The notes: a model not told the origin generated them from the letters alone. DNA of 64,000 bases from Hoeflea ulvae (GCF_026619435.1 NZ_JAOVZQ010000001.1:193501-257500), one strand, 5' to 3'; shown: positions 10,619-20,553, counted from the stretch's first letter. Made by a program: numbers and translations.

Positions 10619-11527
10619 ATGACAAAGGGCTACAATCTCAACCGCCTCGCCTATTTCGCCGCCGTGGTCGAAACCGGGTCCTTCACCCGCGCGGCCGAGC
10701 GCCTGAAGGTGACCAAGGCGGTGGTCTCGAGCCAGATCACCCAGCTGGAGCAGGAGATTCAGGCAACGCTGCTGATCCGCAGCACGCGCAAGGTCAGCGC
10801 GACCGAGGCGGGGGAGATCTTCTATGCCCGCTGCGCCACCATTCTTTCGGAAGCCGAGGAAGCTTTCCAGGAGCTGTCACAGATGACAGCCGTGCCGACA
10901 GGAACGCTGCGTTTGACGGCACCCAACGACTACGGCACCGCAATCGTCACGCCGGTGGTCGCCGCCTTTCGCCGCCAATACCCGTCCTGCAAGGTGGATT
11001 TCCACCTCGGCGAAAGCCGCAGCGACCTGATGACCGGTGAGCTGGATCTGGCAATCCGCGTCGGCTGGCTCACCGATTCGGCTCTGCAGGCGAGAAAGAT
11101 CGGTGGCTTCCGCCAAGTGCTGGTCGGCGGAAGCGACTATCTCTCCCGAGTGCCGGAGATCAACCATCCCGACGACCTTCAGACGGTCGATTTTGTCTCC
11201 AATGCCATGATGACCGAGCCCGATATCTGGCGGTTTGCAAACGCGAAAGGCGACGACGTGACGGTGCAGATGCAGAACACGTTCTCCATCGACAGCACAC
11301 CCGCCCTTCTTGAAGCGGTGAAGGCCGGCGCGGGACTTGCCGTCCTGCCGGACTACCTGGTCCAGGACCAATTGCAGACAGGCAATTTGCAGATCATCCT
11401 GCCCGGCTGGAGCCTGCGGGATGGCGGCATCTACACTGTCTATCCGCCCTCGCGCTTCCGCCCGGCAAAGGTGACGGCCTTCGTCTCGATGCTCATCGTC
11501 GCCGAAAAAGCCCGCATCAGCCGGTGA
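10619..11527 (+). CDS. LysR-family transcriptional regulator
   Basis: A 302-residue regulator: N-terminal winged helix-turn-helix (LAYFAAVVETGSFTRAAERL followed by KAVVSSQITQLEQEI) and a periplasmic-binding-like effector domain from about residue 90 (PTGTLRLTAPNDYGTAIVTP). Length is standard. It is divergent from the DsbA-MBL-NTF2 operon, which it probably controls; the effector is unknown. Confidence 0.92.
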   Translation: MTKGYNLNRLAYFAAVVETGSFTRAAERLKVTKAVVSSQITQLEQEIQATLLIRSTRKVSATEAGEIFYARCATILSEAEEAFQELSQMTAVPTGTLRLTAPNDYGTAIVTPVVAAFRRQYPSCKVDFHLGESRSDLMTGELDLAIRVGWLTDSALQARKIGGFRQVLVGGSDYLSRVPEINHPDDLQTVDFVSNAMMTEPDIWRFANAKGDDVTVQMQNTFSIDSTPALLEAVKAGAGLAVLPDYLVQDQLQTGNLQIILPGWSLRDGGIYTVYPPSRFRPAKVTAFVSMLIVAEKARISR

Positions 11528-11539
11528 TGGAACCGGAAC

Positions 11540-12385
11540 TCAGGCCTGCTCGAACATTTCGCGAATCACCCTGCCGGCATTGCGTGCTTCCACCTCCGAA
11601 TCGCGCACCAGCGCGTCGAAATGCTCGGTCAGGGCGCTGACCTGCTTGCTGTCGCGATAGACCAGGTAGAACTGCCCGACATAGACCGCCGCCAGCAGCC
11701 GGCCGAAAATCGACACCGGCGCCGAATAGACCTTCTTCGAATCATAGAGATAGAGCCGCAGCGAGGGGTAGAGCCCGGTGCAGCGCTCCACCATGAACTC
11801 GACCTGCGCCGCCCGCACATCGCGATCGAGCCCTTCCCAGTAGCCCTCGCCGTTCACCAGCGAGCGCAGCTTGTCGGTCGAGACGCAGATCTCGTAATCC
11901 GATCCGGGCGCGCGCAGCCATTCAAAGGTCTCGCGCATGGCGCCATGCGCCTGTTGCGGGGTCTTGTTCAGGAATGCGCCATATTCCCATTCCAGCACCG
12001 CTTCGGTCTTCAGGATGTCGGGCAGCGAGGCCGGCACGTGCCGGATCTTGTGCCCGGCGGCTTCCTGGTGCCAGGCGATGATCTGCTCGTCCGCCGGTGT
12101 GCGCTGCGCCGTGGCCATGCGAAAGTTCGCCGACAGCACTTCCGCCGCTGATTCCGGCCGGTCCGACAATCCCAGCAGCCAGTCGGCACTCACCCCCAGC
12201 GCCTCGGCGCATTCCGCCGCCAGATGCGCATTCGGCAGCCTTGTCTCGTCACCGGCCAGCAATTGCGCGATCGTCGAGCGGTCGACACCGGCCGCTCGCG
12301 CCAAGGCGCTACGGCTCATGCCAGTGAGCGCCAGCCGGGCGGCCAGACGGGTGCGAAACAGCTCTGCGCGGTCGTGTCTATGCAT
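11540..12385 (-). CDS. XRE-family transcriptional regulator with C-terminal sensor-like region
   Basis: A 281-residue protein. Residues about 12-70 form a Cro/C1-type HTH (LALTGMSRSALARAAGVDRS, TIAQLLAGDETRLPNAHLAA, followed by LGVSADWLLGLSDRP). The rest is a mixed alpha/beta region containing YEICVSTDKLRSLVNGEGYW and SIFGRLLAAVYVGQFYLVY, which may sense a ligand but which I do not recognise. It converges on the LysR gene, whose stop lies 13 nt away. Its targets are not evident. Confidence 0.8.
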   Translation of the reverse strand: MHRHDRAELFRTRLAARLALTGMSRSALARAAGVDRSTIAQLLAGDETRLPNAHLAAECAEALGVSADWLLGLSDRPESAAEVLSANFRMATAQRTPADEQIIAWHQEAAGHKIRHVPASLPDILKTEAVLEWEYGAFLNKTPQQAHGAMRETFEWLRAPGSDYEICVSTDKLRSLVNGEGYWEGLDRDVRAAQVEFMVERCTGLYPSLRLYLYDSKKVYSAPVSIFGRLLAAVYVGQFYLVYRDSKQVSALTEHFDALVRDSEVEARNAGRVIREMFEQA

Positions 12386-12519
12386 TGCTTCACTTTCACA
12401 CGCTTGGTGATTTTAATCAACATTAGTGCGTCTCTGCCGCAAAGATACAGAATTCCGCCGCCCGCCCAAAACGCCTAGACAGCCCCTGCCGCAACCAGCA
12501 CAGGGAGCCGCCGCAGACC

Positions 12520-12732
12520 ATGGAATCCAAACTCAGAACCATCGCCAAGGCCATCACCTGGCAAGCCCTCGGCCTCGCAGTGACGGGCGCACTGGCCTGG
12601 TTCCACACCGGCTCCATGGTGACCGCCATGAGTTTTGCACTGACCACGGCCACCAGCGGCCTGGCGTTTTTCATCGTTCATGAACGGGCGTGGGCGCGAG
12701 TGAGATGGGGGATTGGTCGCGAGAGAGCGTGA
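12520..12732 (+). CDS. DUF2061 small membrane protein
   Basis: A 70-residue protein with two hydrophobic helices (ITWQALGLAVTGALAWFHTG and AMSFALTTATSGLAFFIVHE). The KAITW start and the ERAWARVRWG end match DUF2061, a family of unknown function. It stands alone; the gene upstream is divergent. Confidence 0.8.
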   Translation: MESKLRTIAKAITWQALGLAVTGALAWFHTGSMVTAMSFALTTATSGLAFFIVHERAWARVRWGIGRERA

Positions 12733-12877
12733 ATGCCGACCTCCGACACAACGCTTTGCATCGACACTTTCGGCCCAGAGCTGCCACTCAGGCTTAGTAC
12801 CGTAAATGTCGGCTCCGAGGCCATTGCCGCAATAGGGGCCCGACGGCATCCATTCGCCCTCGGGCCGCAGGGATCGC

Positions 12878-13264
12878 TTACTTGATCCTGAGGTTGTCGA
12901 AGTCCTGCCGCAGCGGTGCAGTGTCGTAGATGATCGTAAGTTTTTCGAACCGATCTCGCGCGCTGTTCAGTTCGAACACATCAACACATTCGAACGACAC
13001 CTGCTTTCCGTCCGCCAAGGTCCACTGATAGCGGAAGTGCAGGGCAACCGATTTCGATGTTTCGGACGTGTCGAACACATTTAGCAAGGAGGTTTCCGAC
13101 CTGCTCGTGTCCTTGAAAAGTTCGGCATAGAAATCAAAGGCGTTTCGGACCCCATAGAGCGGGGATACAACTTTCGCGTTCTCGCTGAAGAGGGCGCGAA
13201 CATCCTCGAGACTTCCTTCGTTCAGGGCTTTCAAATAGTCGAGACAAATCTGTCTGGTGGTCAT
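12878..13264 (-). CDS. NTF2/SnoaL-like protein
   Basis: A 128-residue NTF2-fold protein: MTTRQICLDYLKALNEGSLE, then DVRALFSENAKVVSPLYGVR, then strands with HFRYQWTLADGKQVSFECVD. The second of three NTF2-like genes in the window; they are not close copies. The ATG at 13264 was chosen over an upstream in-frame start because the fold begins there. Function unknown. The 329 nt upstream to 13593 hold no gene I can support. Confidence 0.75.
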   Translation of the reverse strand: MTTRQICLDYLKALNEGSLEDVRALFSENAKVVSPLYGVRNAFDFYAELFKDTSRSETSLLNVFDTSETSKSVALHFRYQWTLADGKQVSFECVDVFELNSARDRFEKLTIIYDTAPLRQDFDNLRIK

Positions 13265-13593
13265 TTCAATCTCCGTTGAAAGAGCCGCAACCAGGGTGCC
13301 TGAAAAAGCAAACCGCCCAATCACGGCGGTTTGGATCAGCAACGTCATCCACCGCCTCAGGGACGAGGATAATAGGTGCCTTGAGCAAGTAGGAAACGAT
13401 GGTTGATCATGGTGGCTCCGGTATCAATGGCGGCGCGAAAAAGCAAGCCGTGTTCGTCCGATTGGTAACTTCGTCCCGCACAGCAGACGTTGAATCATGG
13501 CACAGCAAACGTCCGCTTCCCGCCCATTTTCACCAATACAGGACCTGTGGCGAATGCGTGAAACGCCCGTGGAACGTCCATCCCCCGCCCCCC

Positions 13594-15798
13594 TCACAAA
13601 AAACTCTGCGGATCAATATCCACCTGCACCTGCACCGAGCCGCGCGCTTTCGGGCCCTTGGCCAGCATCTGCCGGATGAAGCCCTGCATGTCGCGGCCGC
13701 GTTCGCCGTGGACCAGCAGGCGGAAGCGGTAGCGGCCGCGGATCAGGGCCAGCGGGGCTTCGGCCGGACCCAGCACCATGATGCCGGGCATGGCGGGTGC
13801 GGCCGCCCGCAGCGCCCTTGCATGCCCCTCGGCTTCCGGCTTGGTGGCGGCCGAGATGATCACCGAGGCGAGCCGGCCGAAGGGCGGCAGCATCGCGCGG
13901 CTGCGCTCGTCGGTTTCGCGCTCGTAAAACGCTTCCGGATCGCCCGAGGCCAGCGCCTGCATCACCGGATGCTGCGGCTGAAAGGTCTGGATCAGGCCAA
14001 GACTCTTGTGACCCGAACGCCCGGCGCGCCCGGTCACCTGCGACAACAGCTGATAGGTCCTCTCGGCCGCCCGCGGATCGCCATTCGACAGACCGAGATC
14101 GGCGTCGACGACACCCACCAGCGTCATCAGTGGGAAATTGTGTCCCTTGGCCACCAGCTGCGTGCCGATGACGATATCGGCCTCGCCCCCGGCGATCGCC
14201 TCGAGTTCGATCCTGAGCCGCCGCGTGCCGCCGGCCATGTCGGATGACAGCACGATGGTGCGGGCATCCGGGAAATGCTTGTCCGCCTCCTCGGCAATCC
14301 GCTCGATCCCCGGGCCGCAGGCTGCCAGATGATCCAGCGTGCCGCAGGACGGGCAGGCGTTCGGCGTCGGTTCCGTATGGCCGCAATGATGGCATTGCAA
14401 CTGGCTGCGAAAGCGGTGTTCGACCAGCCAGCTCGAACATTGCGGGCACTCGAAGCGGTGGCCGCAGACCCGGCACAGGGTCAGCGGCGCATAGCCGCGC
14501 CGGTTCAAAAACAGCAGCGACTGCTCCTTGCGTTCCAGCGTCTCCGCCATGGCTTTCAGAAGCACCGGCGACAAAAACCCGCCGCGCGCCGGCCCGTGCC
14601 TGCGCAAATCGACCAGTTTCAGATCGGGCAGCACCGCTTCGGCATAGCGGCTTGGCAGCACCAGGTGCCGGTACCGGCCCTGGGCCGCATTGACGCGGCT
14701 TTCGATCGACGGCGTCGCGGAAGCCAGCACCGCCGGGATGCCGGCCAGCCGGGCGCGCACCACCGCCATGTCGCGGGCATTGTAAAACACCCGGTCTTCC
14801 TGCTTGAAGGCCGGGTCGTGCTCCTCGTCGACAATGATCAGCCCGAGATCGGCAAAGGGCAGAAACAGTGCCGAGCGGGCGCCGGCGACGACGCTGACCT
14901 GGCCTTCCGCCGTCTGCCGCCAGACCTTTTCGCGCATGCGTGGCGCCAGTTCCGAATGCCATTCCGCCGGCCGCGCCCCGAAGCGCTGGTGAAAGCGGTC
15001 GAGAAAGGCGCTGGTCAGCGCGATTTCCGGCAGCAGGATCAGCACCTGTCGGCCCTGGCGGATGGCCTCGGCAATGGCCTCGAAATAGACCTCGGTCTTG
15101 CCCGATCCGGTGACACCGTCGAGCAGCGTCACATTGAAGCCGCCCTCGGCCACCGACTTGCGCAATTCATCCGCCACTTCGGCCTGTTCCGGCTCCAGCG
15201 ACGCCGGCATGTAGTCGGGATCAGGCGCTGCCACCACCGGCGGCGGCGGCAGCCGCACCGGCTCGAACACGCCCTGCGCCGAAAGCCCGTCAATCACGCT
15301 GGCGGTCACGCCGGCGGCATGCGCCAGCCCGCTGCGGGTCCAGGCCAGCCCGTCACCGGCCTGTTCGAGCACGCGCTGCCGCGCCACGGTCATCCGTTCC
15401 GGCCGCGCCGCAGTCAGCCGCAGCGCATCGATCATCGGTTCGGGATCGAACGCCGCCGGCGCCCTGAGCGCCATCCGCGCCACCAGCCCGGGCGGCGAGA
15501 GCGTATAGGCCGAGACCCAGTCGATGAAGCGCCGCATCGTCTCGACAACCGGCGGACACTCGAACACCTGGACGATTTCGCGCAGCTTGTCGGGGTTGAT
15601 CACGTCCGCCTCGCCATCCCAGACAATGCCCGGCACCAGCCGCGGCCCCAGCGGCACCTGGACGATCTGCCCGGGCTGCGCATCCACCCCTTCGGGCAGC
15701 GCATAGGAATAGGCGCGCTCGGCCGGCATCGGGATGAGCACCGGAACCACTTTGCGCGGAAACAGCCCGCCTGAAATTTGTCGCGAATCTTTGGTCAT
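13594..15798 (-). CDS. priA: Primosomal replication-restart helicase PriA
   Basis: A superfamily 2 DNA helicase (734 residues) that recognises stalled forks and reloads the replicative helicase. In order: the N-terminal 3'-end-binding domain (VVPVLIPMPAERAYSYALPE), the P-loop GVTGSGKTEVY near residue 230, the DEEH box (IIVDEEHDPAFKQ), a zinc-binding insert with the cysteine pairs CRVCGHRFECPQC and CHHCGHTEPTPNACPSC, and the C-terminal helicase lobe (GTQLVAKGHNFP, QVTGRAGR). Complete, normal length. It is divergent from fsa. Confidence 0.97.
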   Translation of the reverse strand: MTKDSRQISGGLFPRKVVPVLIPMPAERAYSYALPEGVDAQPGQIVQVPLGPRLVPGIVWDGEADVINPDKLREIVQVFECPPVVETMRRFIDWVSAYTLSPPGLVARMALRAPAAFDPEPMIDALRLTAARPERMTVARQRVLEQAGDGLAWTRSGLAHAAGVTASVIDGLSAQGVFEPVRLPPPPVVAAPDPDYMPASLEPEQAEVADELRKSVAEGGFNVTLLDGVTGSGKTEVYFEAIAEAIRQGRQVLILLPEIALTSAFLDRFHQRFGARPAEWHSELAPRMREKVWRQTAEGQVSVVAGARSALFLPFADLGLIIVDEEHDPAFKQEDRVFYNARDMAVVRARLAGIPAVLASATPSIESRVNAAQGRYRHLVLPSRYAEAVLPDLKLVDLRRHGPARGGFLSPVLLKAMAETLERKEQSLLFLNRRGYAPLTLCRVCGHRFECPQCSSWLVEHRFRSQLQCHHCGHTEPTPNACPSCGTLDHLAACGPGIERIAEEADKHFPDARTIVLSSDMAGGTRRLRIELEAIAGGEADIVIGTQLVAKGHNFPLMTLVGVVDADLGLSNGDPRAAERTYQLLSQVTGRAGRSGHKSLGLIQTFQPQHPVMQALASGDPEAFYERETDERSRAMLPPFGRLASVIISAATKPEAEGHARALRAAAPAMPGIMVLGPAEAPLALIRGRYRFRLLVHGERGRDMQGFIRQMLAKGPKARGSVQVQVDIDPQSFL

Positions 15799-15892
15799 GT
15801 GGCGTGACCTTGCCCCCGCTTTGAGCTAAAGGGAACCCAGATTTGATCAATGGTACGCCGGATCTGCCGGCCATGCAGCTTGGGAGACTGAA

Positions 15893-16546
15893 ATGAAGTT
15901 TTTTGTCGATACCGCAGACGTCAACGAAATCCGCGAGCTCAACGAACTGGGTCTGATCGATGGCGTCACCACCAATCCCTCGCTGATCATGAAATCCGGC
16001 CGTGACATTGTCGAAGTCACCAAGGAAATCTGCTCCATCGTCGAGGGTCCGGTTTCCGCCGAGGTTGCGGCCACCGAATATGACGCGATGATGAAGGAAG
16101 CCGCGGTTCTGGCCAAGATCGCCGACAACATCTGCATCAAGCTGCCGCTGACGCTCGACGGCCTCAAGGCCTGCCGGGCGCTGACGTCTGACGGCCACAT
16201 GACCAATGTCACGCTGTGCTTTTCTGCCAACCAGGCGCTGCTCGCCGCCAAGGCCGGCGCCAGCTTCATCTCGCCCTTCATCGGCCGGCTCGACGACATG
16301 GCCATCGACGGCATGGAACTGATCCGCGAAATCCGCCAGATCTACGACAATTACGGCTTCGACACCGAAATTCTCGCCGCCTCGATCCGCACCGTCAACC
16401 ATGTGCGCGAAGCGGCCCTGATCGGTGCCGATGTGGCGACCATCCCAGCTTCCACCATCAAGGCGCTGGTCAAGCACCCGCTGACCGACAAGGGTCTGGA
16501 AGCATTTTTGGCCGACTGGAAGAAGACCGGTCAAACCATAGCCTGA
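15893..16546 (+). CDS. fsa: Fructose-6-phosphate aldolase/transaldolase (FSA/TalC type)
   Basis: A 217-residue TIM-barrel enzyme. [20 protein letters not shown], then [14 protein letters not shown] and NICIKLPLT with the Schiff-base Lys (about residue 84), are the hallmarks of the short transaldolase subfamily. Whether it acts as transaldolase (linking the pentose-phosphate pathway and glycolysis) or as fructose-6-phosphate aldolase cannot be told from sequence. It is divergent from priA and followed by a clear terminator. Confidence 0.93.
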   Translation: MKFFVDTADVNEIRELNELGLIDGVTTNPSLIMKSGRDIVEVTKEICSIVEGPVSAEVAATEYDAMMKEAAVLAKIADNICIKLPLTLDGLKACRALTSDGHMTNVTLCFSANQALLAAKAGASFISPFIGRLDDMAIDGMELIREIRQIYDNYGFDTEILAASIRTVNHVREAALIGADVATIPASTIKALVKHPLTDKGLEAFLADWKKTGQTIA

Positions 16547-16571
16547 CTTGAAAGCAGTTCTGACGATTATA

Positions 16572-16600
16572 AACGGCCCGAGCGTCCCCGGGCCGTTTTT
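16572..16600 (+). terminator. Rho-independent terminator of fsa
   Basis: A 9-bp stem AACGGCCCG/CGGGCCGTT with an 8-base loop is followed directly by T residues. It starts 26 nt past the fsa stop. Confidence 0.85.
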
Positions 16601-16601
16601 G

Positions 16602-16865
16602 TTGCTCCGACCCTTGCCAAAAAGGCGAATCCACCACGACGGCCCCAGCAATCGAGTAGAAACGACCTTCTCCCGTATTCGTGGCGCTAAAATCCGCATT
16701 CGCCACAAAATCGTTACCCGTCAACTGCCCCCCTACGCAGCGTAATGGCTTGGCCACAAGATTGCCCCTGATGCAAACAGCATCCAATACGTTAAGGTAA
16801 TCGTTGCCGTTTCGGCTAAAGCGAAGTCTGACCACCGGCCCGGCATTGGCAGTCCCACGTTTGAC
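16602..16865. other. Region without a supported gene; open frame past the downstream stop
   Basis: No clear gene. On the minus strand the frame of the 264-codon neighbour stays open past its TGA (16866-16868), through this region and into the antisense of fsa. Its translation (for example NGNDYLNVLDAVCIRGNLVA) looks protein-like, but there is no start signal. It may be a remnant of a longer gene; weak evidence. Confidence 0.25.
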
Positions 16866-17609
16866 TCAATGTTTGGTTGCCCGCCGTAACCGCTTGGCGA
16901 CAAGAGCAAACCATTCTTCAAGTTCCTGTACGCTTTCCTCGGAAAGATTGTCTGGGTATGTGAACATTACCTCACCCTCTAAGGCATCAAAAACCATGCG
17001 CTTAACTTGGCCTGGGGCGCTCGTGTTTGCCTGCTGCACATAGTCTTGTGGCGCATTCTGACTCATTCTGTCAGCCTCTTGCTTTTCAGATCGAGGCGAT
17101 TCCGACTCTACAATATCGTCATTTCTAGTTTCTTCGGATTCTCCAGCAGCCGCCACGTATTCGCAAGTTTGCAGATAAGCAGGCACCACGGATTTTACGG
17201 CAGCACTTGTGAATTCTTGTCTCAACAGATGAGCCCTTAAATTGCCTTCCGAGGGAACGGTCTCAGGAAATCTCTGCCTAAGAGACGAAAATAGATCAGG
17301 AGTGAACGCGGCTGCCTGAATCGCTTTGGCGCGCCCTTCTTCGCTCTCTGGTTCGATCAAATCAAGAGCAAGGGTGGTAAGCTGCAACATCCCCTTGCCT
17401 GCGTCAGAAGTCAGGCCAAACTGTTTCAGAGACGCCAGAGCAGTCGCTGAAGCCCCATTGAGACTAGAATATCCCATGTGCTGAACAGCAGACTCTCGGT
17501 CCACTGGGTTCATTCCGTCTTTCTCGAAGATCCGCCTCACCATCTCTTCCGCCTCCTGCAGCGAGATCGCCGGATATCTTGGGCTCCTAACTCTTTGTTT
17601 TATTTTCAT
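16866..17609 (-). CDS. Hypothetical protein of a small accessory island
   Basis: A 247-residue protein that I do not recognise. The N-terminal half is helical and could be a winged-helix-like unit (ISLQEAEEMVRRIFEKDGMN, then HMGYSSLNGASATALASLKQ and GKGMLQLTTLALDLIEP). The second half is acidic and low complexity, ending in EVMFTYPDNLSEESVQELEE. The ATG at 17609 has a good ribosome site (GGAGAT) and was chosen over an in-frame start 51 nt upstream. Codon use is less GC-biased than in the neighbours, suggesting recent acquisition. The stop is followed by an open frame (see the entry at 16602). Confidence 0.6.
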   Translation of the reverse strand: MKIKQRVRSPRYPAISLQEAEEMVRRIFEKDGMNPVDRESAVQHMGYSSLNGASATALASLKQFGLTSDAGKGMLQLTTLALDLIEPESEEGRAKAIQAAAFTPDLFSSLRQRFPETVPSEGNLRAHLLRQEFTSAAVKSVVPAYLQTCEYVAAAGESEETRNDDIVESESPRSEKQEADRMSQNAPQDYVQQANTSAPGQVKRMVFDALEGEVMFTYPDNLSEESVQELEEWFALVAKRLRRATKH

Positions 17610-17993
17610 AAATATCTCCAGTTCTCGAATAGATCTATTTGATACGTGCAGGATACGCATAAAGGGAGAGAAAATCCAGCGAAATGGCGTATAAGCCTTG
17701 ACGCGAGAATGGACGGATGTAAGGTCAGACTCATCCGCCGCACTGAGTCGCGGGGCTAAGCTAGGAGGTTACGAAGATGTGTCAGATATAAACGAACCAG
17801 CCCGCAAAGCGCTTCACCACTTTGCAGGCTGGAAAAAAGAGGGCGGGGCGCAAATGCCCTGCTCCACCTTGGCCCGAAAATGGTTTCGGGTCAGAACAAT
17901 GACCGTATAACGGACACTAACAGATTGACCATGATTCATTCCCGAATCCGCGTCAACCGTTATTTGGTCGCTTCCCTTCGAGAAAGGAAGGAC
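17610..17993. other. Gene-free spacer inside the small island
   Basis: 384 nt with no ORF that I can support. It contains an inverted repeat around 17798-17832 (CAGCCCGCAAAG facing CTTTGCAGGCTG) that could be a terminator or recombination remnant. Several short frames lack ribosome sites. Confidence 0.4.
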
Positions 17994-18197
17994 ATGCACG
18001 ACCTTGAGCTTACCGCCGAAATGGCGGCAGTTATCAAGCTGGCCCGTAGTCAGAACATCCCTTATTCGTGGATTACGGGTTACTACCCTGGCCTCAACTT
18101 TGGCCGTATTGCGGACGTGATGGGAGGCAGGCGGTTTGCCGAAGTGCCGCCTGCCCCTGATTTTCCTCCCGACTTCCCGGTTGCTCTGGCAGCCTAA
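17994..18197 (+). CDS. Small hypothetical protein
   Basis: A 67-residue protein preceded by a good ribosome site (AGGAAGG, 17985-17991) at the ATG chosen. The sequence (ELTAEMAAVIKLARSQNIPY, then SWITGYYPGLNFGRIADVMG) looks like a short helical unit, perhaps helix-turn-helix, with a proline-rich end. I do not recognise the family. It lies in the lower-GC island between fsa and the acyltransferase and may be cargo of a mobile element. Confidence 0.5.
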   Translation: MHDLELTAEMAAVIKLARSQNIPYSWITGYYPGLNFGRIADVMGGRRFAEVPPAPDFPPDFPVALAA

Positions 18198-18342
18198 GAA
18201 CTGGGGCGGCCTCCGGGTCGCCCCTATTCTATTCCCATAGCTTATGGTGCGGGTTCGCGTCGTGATCGCCGCCGGATATTCGAACGGCTCTCAACAAGCT
18301 AAAGCGACGCGAATATCAATCAGGCCGGGGAGGATGAATAAC

Positions 18343-19251
18343 TCAGCCGGCCTGGCTCCAGCCGGCGGGAGCGGCCTCGAATGCCCGGTCCGGGTCTTTG
18401 GCAAGCCCGTGCACCGTATGATATTCCAGCGCCTTGACCGCCTCGGCCGGATCGGAATCGAGGTCCTCCGGCAGGATCGTGCCGCCCACGGTGAAGCGGA
18501 ATGTGTGGCGCTTCTTGTTGAGCAGCTCGTGGAACACGGTCATGTCCCTGAGTTCGGTCGAATGTTTCGACAGCCAGTAGAACAGCCCGGAATTCCGCGC
18601 CGAGATATTGACCGGAACGATCGGAAGCCCGTGCCGGCGCGCCAGCGTCACCGCCGACACCTTCCAGGGCCGTTCGGTCAGCTTGTTCTCGTGCCAGAAG
18701 GCGATGCGGCCCGAGGGAAACAGCACCGTGGCCTTGCCGTCCTGGACTGCGCGGTTGGTCAGCTGCAGCGTCTCGCGGGTCTTGTCGCGGCTCTTGTGCT
18801 CGTCGCGCCATTCCACCGGGATGATGATTTCATTGAGCCGCGGACTGACCCGCACCGCGTCGCGGTTGGCGAAAATCATCATGTCGGGACGGTGCTGGCT
18901 GAGAAAATCGAACATCGCCACCCCGTCGGCAATGCCGGTCGGGTGGTTGGCGACCAGCAGAAAGCCGCCCTGTTTGGGGATCCTGTCCGCACCGCGCGAC
19001 TGGATGTCGAGCCGCAGCAGGTCGCTCAGGTGCTGCAGCGCCTCGCGCCCGGTCAGCGAGCCGACGGCATCGGCCATCCGCACGGCAGCACCATATTGCA
19101 GCGTCGCATACAGAAACGGCCGCATCAGCGGCCATCCGGGATGGGCAACCAGCCGGCCGCCGCGCTCGGCGATCAGCTGATCGATGATATGCCCTGGGCG
19201 TCCGTGGGCAAGCACCTGCAAACGGTCTGAAATCTCCGCCACATAAGCCAT
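18343..19251 (-). CDS. Lysophospholipid acyltransferase family protein
   Basis: A 302-residue PlsC-like acyltransferase. The catalytic motif appears as ANHPTGIADG (HX5D, as in hemolysin/OlsA-like members), the second block as LFPSGRIAFW and the third as GLPIVPVNISAR. These enzymes transfer acyl groups to glycerolipids or lyso-lipids at the inner membrane; the acceptor here is not known. The ATG at 19251 (MAYVAEISDRL) was preferred to an upstream in-frame start with a polar leader. Divergent from xerC. Confidence 0.85.
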   Translation of the reverse strand: MAYVAEISDRLQVLAHGRPGHIIDQLIAERGGRLVAHPGWPLMRPFLYATLQYGAAVRMADAVGSLTGREALQHLSDLLRLDIQSRGADRIPKQGGFLLVANHPTGIADGVAMFDFLSQHRPDMMIFANRDAVRVSPRLNEIIIPVEWRDEHKSRDKTRETLQLTNRAVQDGKATVLFPSGRIAFWHENKLTERPWKVSAVTLARRHGLPIVPVNISARNSGLFYWLSKHSTELRDMTVFHELLNKKRHTFRFTVGGTILPEDLDSDPAEAVKALEYHTVHGLAKDPDRAFEAAPAGWSQAG

Positions 19252-19413
19252 GGACTCGACCCCTCTGGATTCCGCGTTCGCACGTCTATGGCAAGACAAT
19301 GTGATGCCATGATGACATCGGGCGAACGCTCCCGTTTACTCCGCGCTAAGGCTCCAATGCAATAGTCAGGTCTTGGTTCCGCGACAAATCGCGGACCGGT
19401 CACTGGAATTGTC

Positions 19414-20349
19414 ATGCAGCAACCGCTTGTCATCGCCGCCCCGGATGTCATTCTCGAACAGCAACGCTGGCTGCGCCAGCTGATTGACGAGCGCCGCCTG
19501 TCGCCAAAAACCGCAGATGCCTATGAGCGCGATGTGCGGCAGTTTTTGGCCTTCCTGACCCGGCACCTGGCCGGCCCTCCGAAAATTTCCGACCTGGCGG
19601 ATCTGCGCACGCTCGATCTGCGCGCCTTCATGGCCGAGCGGCGGCGCGATGGCGCCGGCGCCCGCACCCTTGGCCGCGGGCTTGCCGGCATCCGCTCCTT
19701 TTTGCGCCATCTCGAACGCAAGGGCATGGCCAATGCCGCCGGCGCCTCGGCCACCCGCTCGCCGCGCCAGCCCAAATCCCTGCCCAAGCCGCTGAGCGCG
19801 CGCGACGCCCTGCGCGTCGTCGACGCCGATCTGCAGCTCTCCGACGAGCCCTGGGTCGCCGCCCGCAGCGCGGCTGTGCTGACCCTGCTCTATGGCTGCG
19901 GGCTGCGCATTTCCGAAGCCCTATCGCTTACCGTCAATGATCTGCCGCGCGATGGCGAGACGCTGCGAATCACCGGCAAGGGCGGCAAGACCCGGATCGT
20001 GCCGCTGCTGCCTGCGGCCGGGGAAGCCATCGCCGTCTACCGCAAGCTCTGCCCGTTCTCGCCCGATGCCGACACCCCGCTGTTCCGCGGCGTGCGCGGC
20101 GGCCCCTTGCAGCCGGCCATCGTTCAGAAGGAAATGCGGCGTCTGCGCGGTGCGCTGGACCTGCCCGACAGCGCAACCCCGCACGCGCTCCGGCATTCCT
20201 TCGCCACCCATCTTCTGGCCGGCGGCGGCGATTTGCGCACCATTCAGGAATTGCTCGGCCATGCGAGCCTGTCGACCACCCAGGTCTATACCGGCATTGA
20301 TTCGAGCCGGCTGATCGAAATCTACGACCGGGCCCATCCCCGCGCCTGA
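19414..20349 (+). CDS. xerC: Site-specific tyrosine recombinase XerC
   Basis: A 311-residue recombinase that with XerD resolves chromosome dimers at dif. The N-terminal SAM-like core-binding domain spans about 10-105 (LEQQRWLRQLIDERRLSPKT). The catalytic residues are visible: Arg in GCGLRISEAL, Lys in TGKGGKTRIVP, HALRHSFATHLL, His in LLGHASLSTTQ and Tyr in VYTGI. Its place between core genes argues for housekeeping XerC rather than an integrase. Confidence 0.93.
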   Translation: MQQPLVIAAPDVILEQQRWLRQLIDERRLSPKTADAYERDVRQFLAFLTRHLAGPPKISDLADLRTLDLRAFMAERRRDGAGARTLGRGLAGIRSFLRHLERKGMANAAGASATRSPRQPKSLPKPLSARDALRVVDADLQLSDEPWVAARSAAVLTLLYGCGLRISEALSLTVNDLPRDGETLRITGKGGKTRIVPLLPAAGEAIAVYRKLCPFSPDADTPLFRGVRGGPLQPAIVQKEMRRLRGALDLPDSATPHALRHSFATHLLAGGGDLRTIQELLGHASLSTTQVYTGIDSSRLIEIYDRAHPRA

Positions 20350-20553
20350 AACCGGTCGCCCTTCCTGCGGGTCCTGACGGCGCTGAAACACCGCTCGAAC
20401 CACGATCATCGTGCCGTTTCCCGGCATGATCCGCAGCCGATTCCGGGGTTAACGCCGCATTTACCATTCCGAGAATCCCGGGCCGCAATTAACCGGTTGG
20501 TCGCGCTTGAGCGGTTAGACTGCTGTTCGAATCCACAACGGACGGCCAGACCG

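Noticed and set aside
19414..20349. Tyrosine recombinase considered as an integrase of the nearby island
   Set aside because: Length, motifs and core-gene context fit housekeeping XerC; no attachment repeats were seen next to it.
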